Below, piece after piece: positions 63,386-64,000 of a stretch of DNA of 64,000 nucleotides. The notes beneath the pieces are model-generated. The model ran no database searches. It worked only from the letters and a program-made list of their open reading frames with translations, and had not been told where the DNA came from. This DNA comes from Diploptera punctata. Taxonomy: Eukaryota; Arthropoda; Insecta; Blattodea; Blaberidae. The stretch covers positions 97,501 through 161,500 of the forward strand of contig JASPKZ010010238.1 in NCBI GenBank assembly GCA_030220185.1, in the 5' to 3' direction. Position numbers and translations under genes: made by a program. How positions within the stretch are numbered: the first letter of the stretch is position 1; each line of letters opens with the position of its first letter.

Positions 63386-64000
63386 ATTGCTTAATTTATT
63401 ACGTAATGTTTTAATTAGTATTGGCATGTGCCTCTGCAGCGCGCCTTCTCTCGGCATATGTGTGCATGTAGGCAGTTTTCTCCTGCTTTTACCGAATTAA
63501 AGTCTTCTGAATTGACCTCTACGACAAATGAGAAAATGTACTGCGTGTGTGTGTGTGTGTGGTGTGTACGTGCGTGTAATAGTTTTCACATTACAAGTGT
63601 GTGTCAATAACTAGCAATTTACATATCTAGATTTCAATCGTAATTTCTCATTTTTGGGGTAGGGTTGACTTACAAACATTTCAATTCGTCACATGGAGTG
63701 TGTTATAATACTACTACCTAGAGGAGGTTCGGGTAATCTGGACCCTTCTGTTTGAGTGGACCCTGTTAATATCTTCTTTAACTGGTGCTGCCCTCGAACA
63801 GAAAATATTTTAGTTCTTCCCCTCGTGTTCGTGGTCAGTTTCTTTTATTATTTGTGCAAGGAAGGATTGATTTGTGATACTTAATGAAAACGATAATTTT
63901 AAAGTTTTTCAACCTAAGAATTAATTCTTAAATTCTGCTATTGAATATTATATTGAAAAATCTCCTTTTACTGATCAAATAATTTTTGCAGGATATGAAG
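63386..64000. other. Unassigned right end of window
   Basis: A short GT run at 63545-63562. Otherwise no supported feature. Confidence 0.4.

Noticed and set aside
1..64000. Bacterial-style operons or prokaryotic genes
   Set aside because: Base composition, tRNA-derived SINEs, LINEs and the intron-bearing tRNA all indicate an insect nuclear genome.

Overview
This window is repeat-dense, AT-rich eukaryotic DNA, almost certainly insect. I see no host protein-coding gene. One very abundant non-LTR retrotransposon family carries coding signatures such as RRLRWAGHVARMGNE and GKPEGKRPVGRPRMRWEN. From memory these recur in predicted proteins of the American cockroach (Periplaneta americana), so a cockroach or other Blattodea is my best guess; this rests on recall, not a search. 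The window is a palimpsest of LINEs, tRNA-derived SINEs, small inverted-repeat DNA elements, a Penelope-like fragment, two large tandem arrays and several tRNA-like genes.

Layout. 1-2570: a 15-bp (CAT)4-GGT/GAT minisatellite. 2.6-9.5 kb: fragments of four LINE families, one split by a Penelope-like piece, plus a MITE-like element and a SINE with a 12-bp target-site duplication (TSD). 9.5-13.8 kb: mostly unrecognised DNA, an RTE-like LINE tail, an insect interspersed repeat, and the first of three copies of a repeated arthropod coding module. 13.85-14.46 kb: two tandem 298-bp units, each with a tRNA-like core, and a damaged relative. 15-20 kb: LINE tails with clear TSDs, and a 90-bp-arm hairpin split by a LINE. 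20.3-21.0 kb: a transposase-like pseudogene whose helix-turn-helix segment is repeated six times. 22-29 kb: LINE tails, SINEs, and a palindromic tRNA-like array inside a LINE reverse transcriptase at a TATA tract. 29.3-34.2 kb: an internally deleted TA-flanked transposon, a hAT-like transposase pseudogene, and an inverted pair of the coding module. 34.4-51.3 kb: CR1-like LINEs, three SINEs nested in one another, a LINE flanked by 157-159-bp direct repeats, and an intron-containing tRNA-Tyr candidate. 51.33-58.38 kb: a 7-kb, CpG-rich 24-bp satellite with higher-order structure. 58.4-64 kb: nested LINE tails, a repeat shared with 16-17 kb, and a LINE reverse transcriptase fragment.

Most elements are 5'-truncated and frameshifted, so they look like dead copies. 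The most interesting signals are (a) about 300-bp repeats with one backbone but two different tRNA-like cores, always beside (TA)n; (b) 3'-terminal LINE hairpins that keep pairing while their sequence changes; (c) a SINE tail joined to two different tRNA-like heads; and (d) the higher-order 24-bp satellite, free of stop codons in all six frames.
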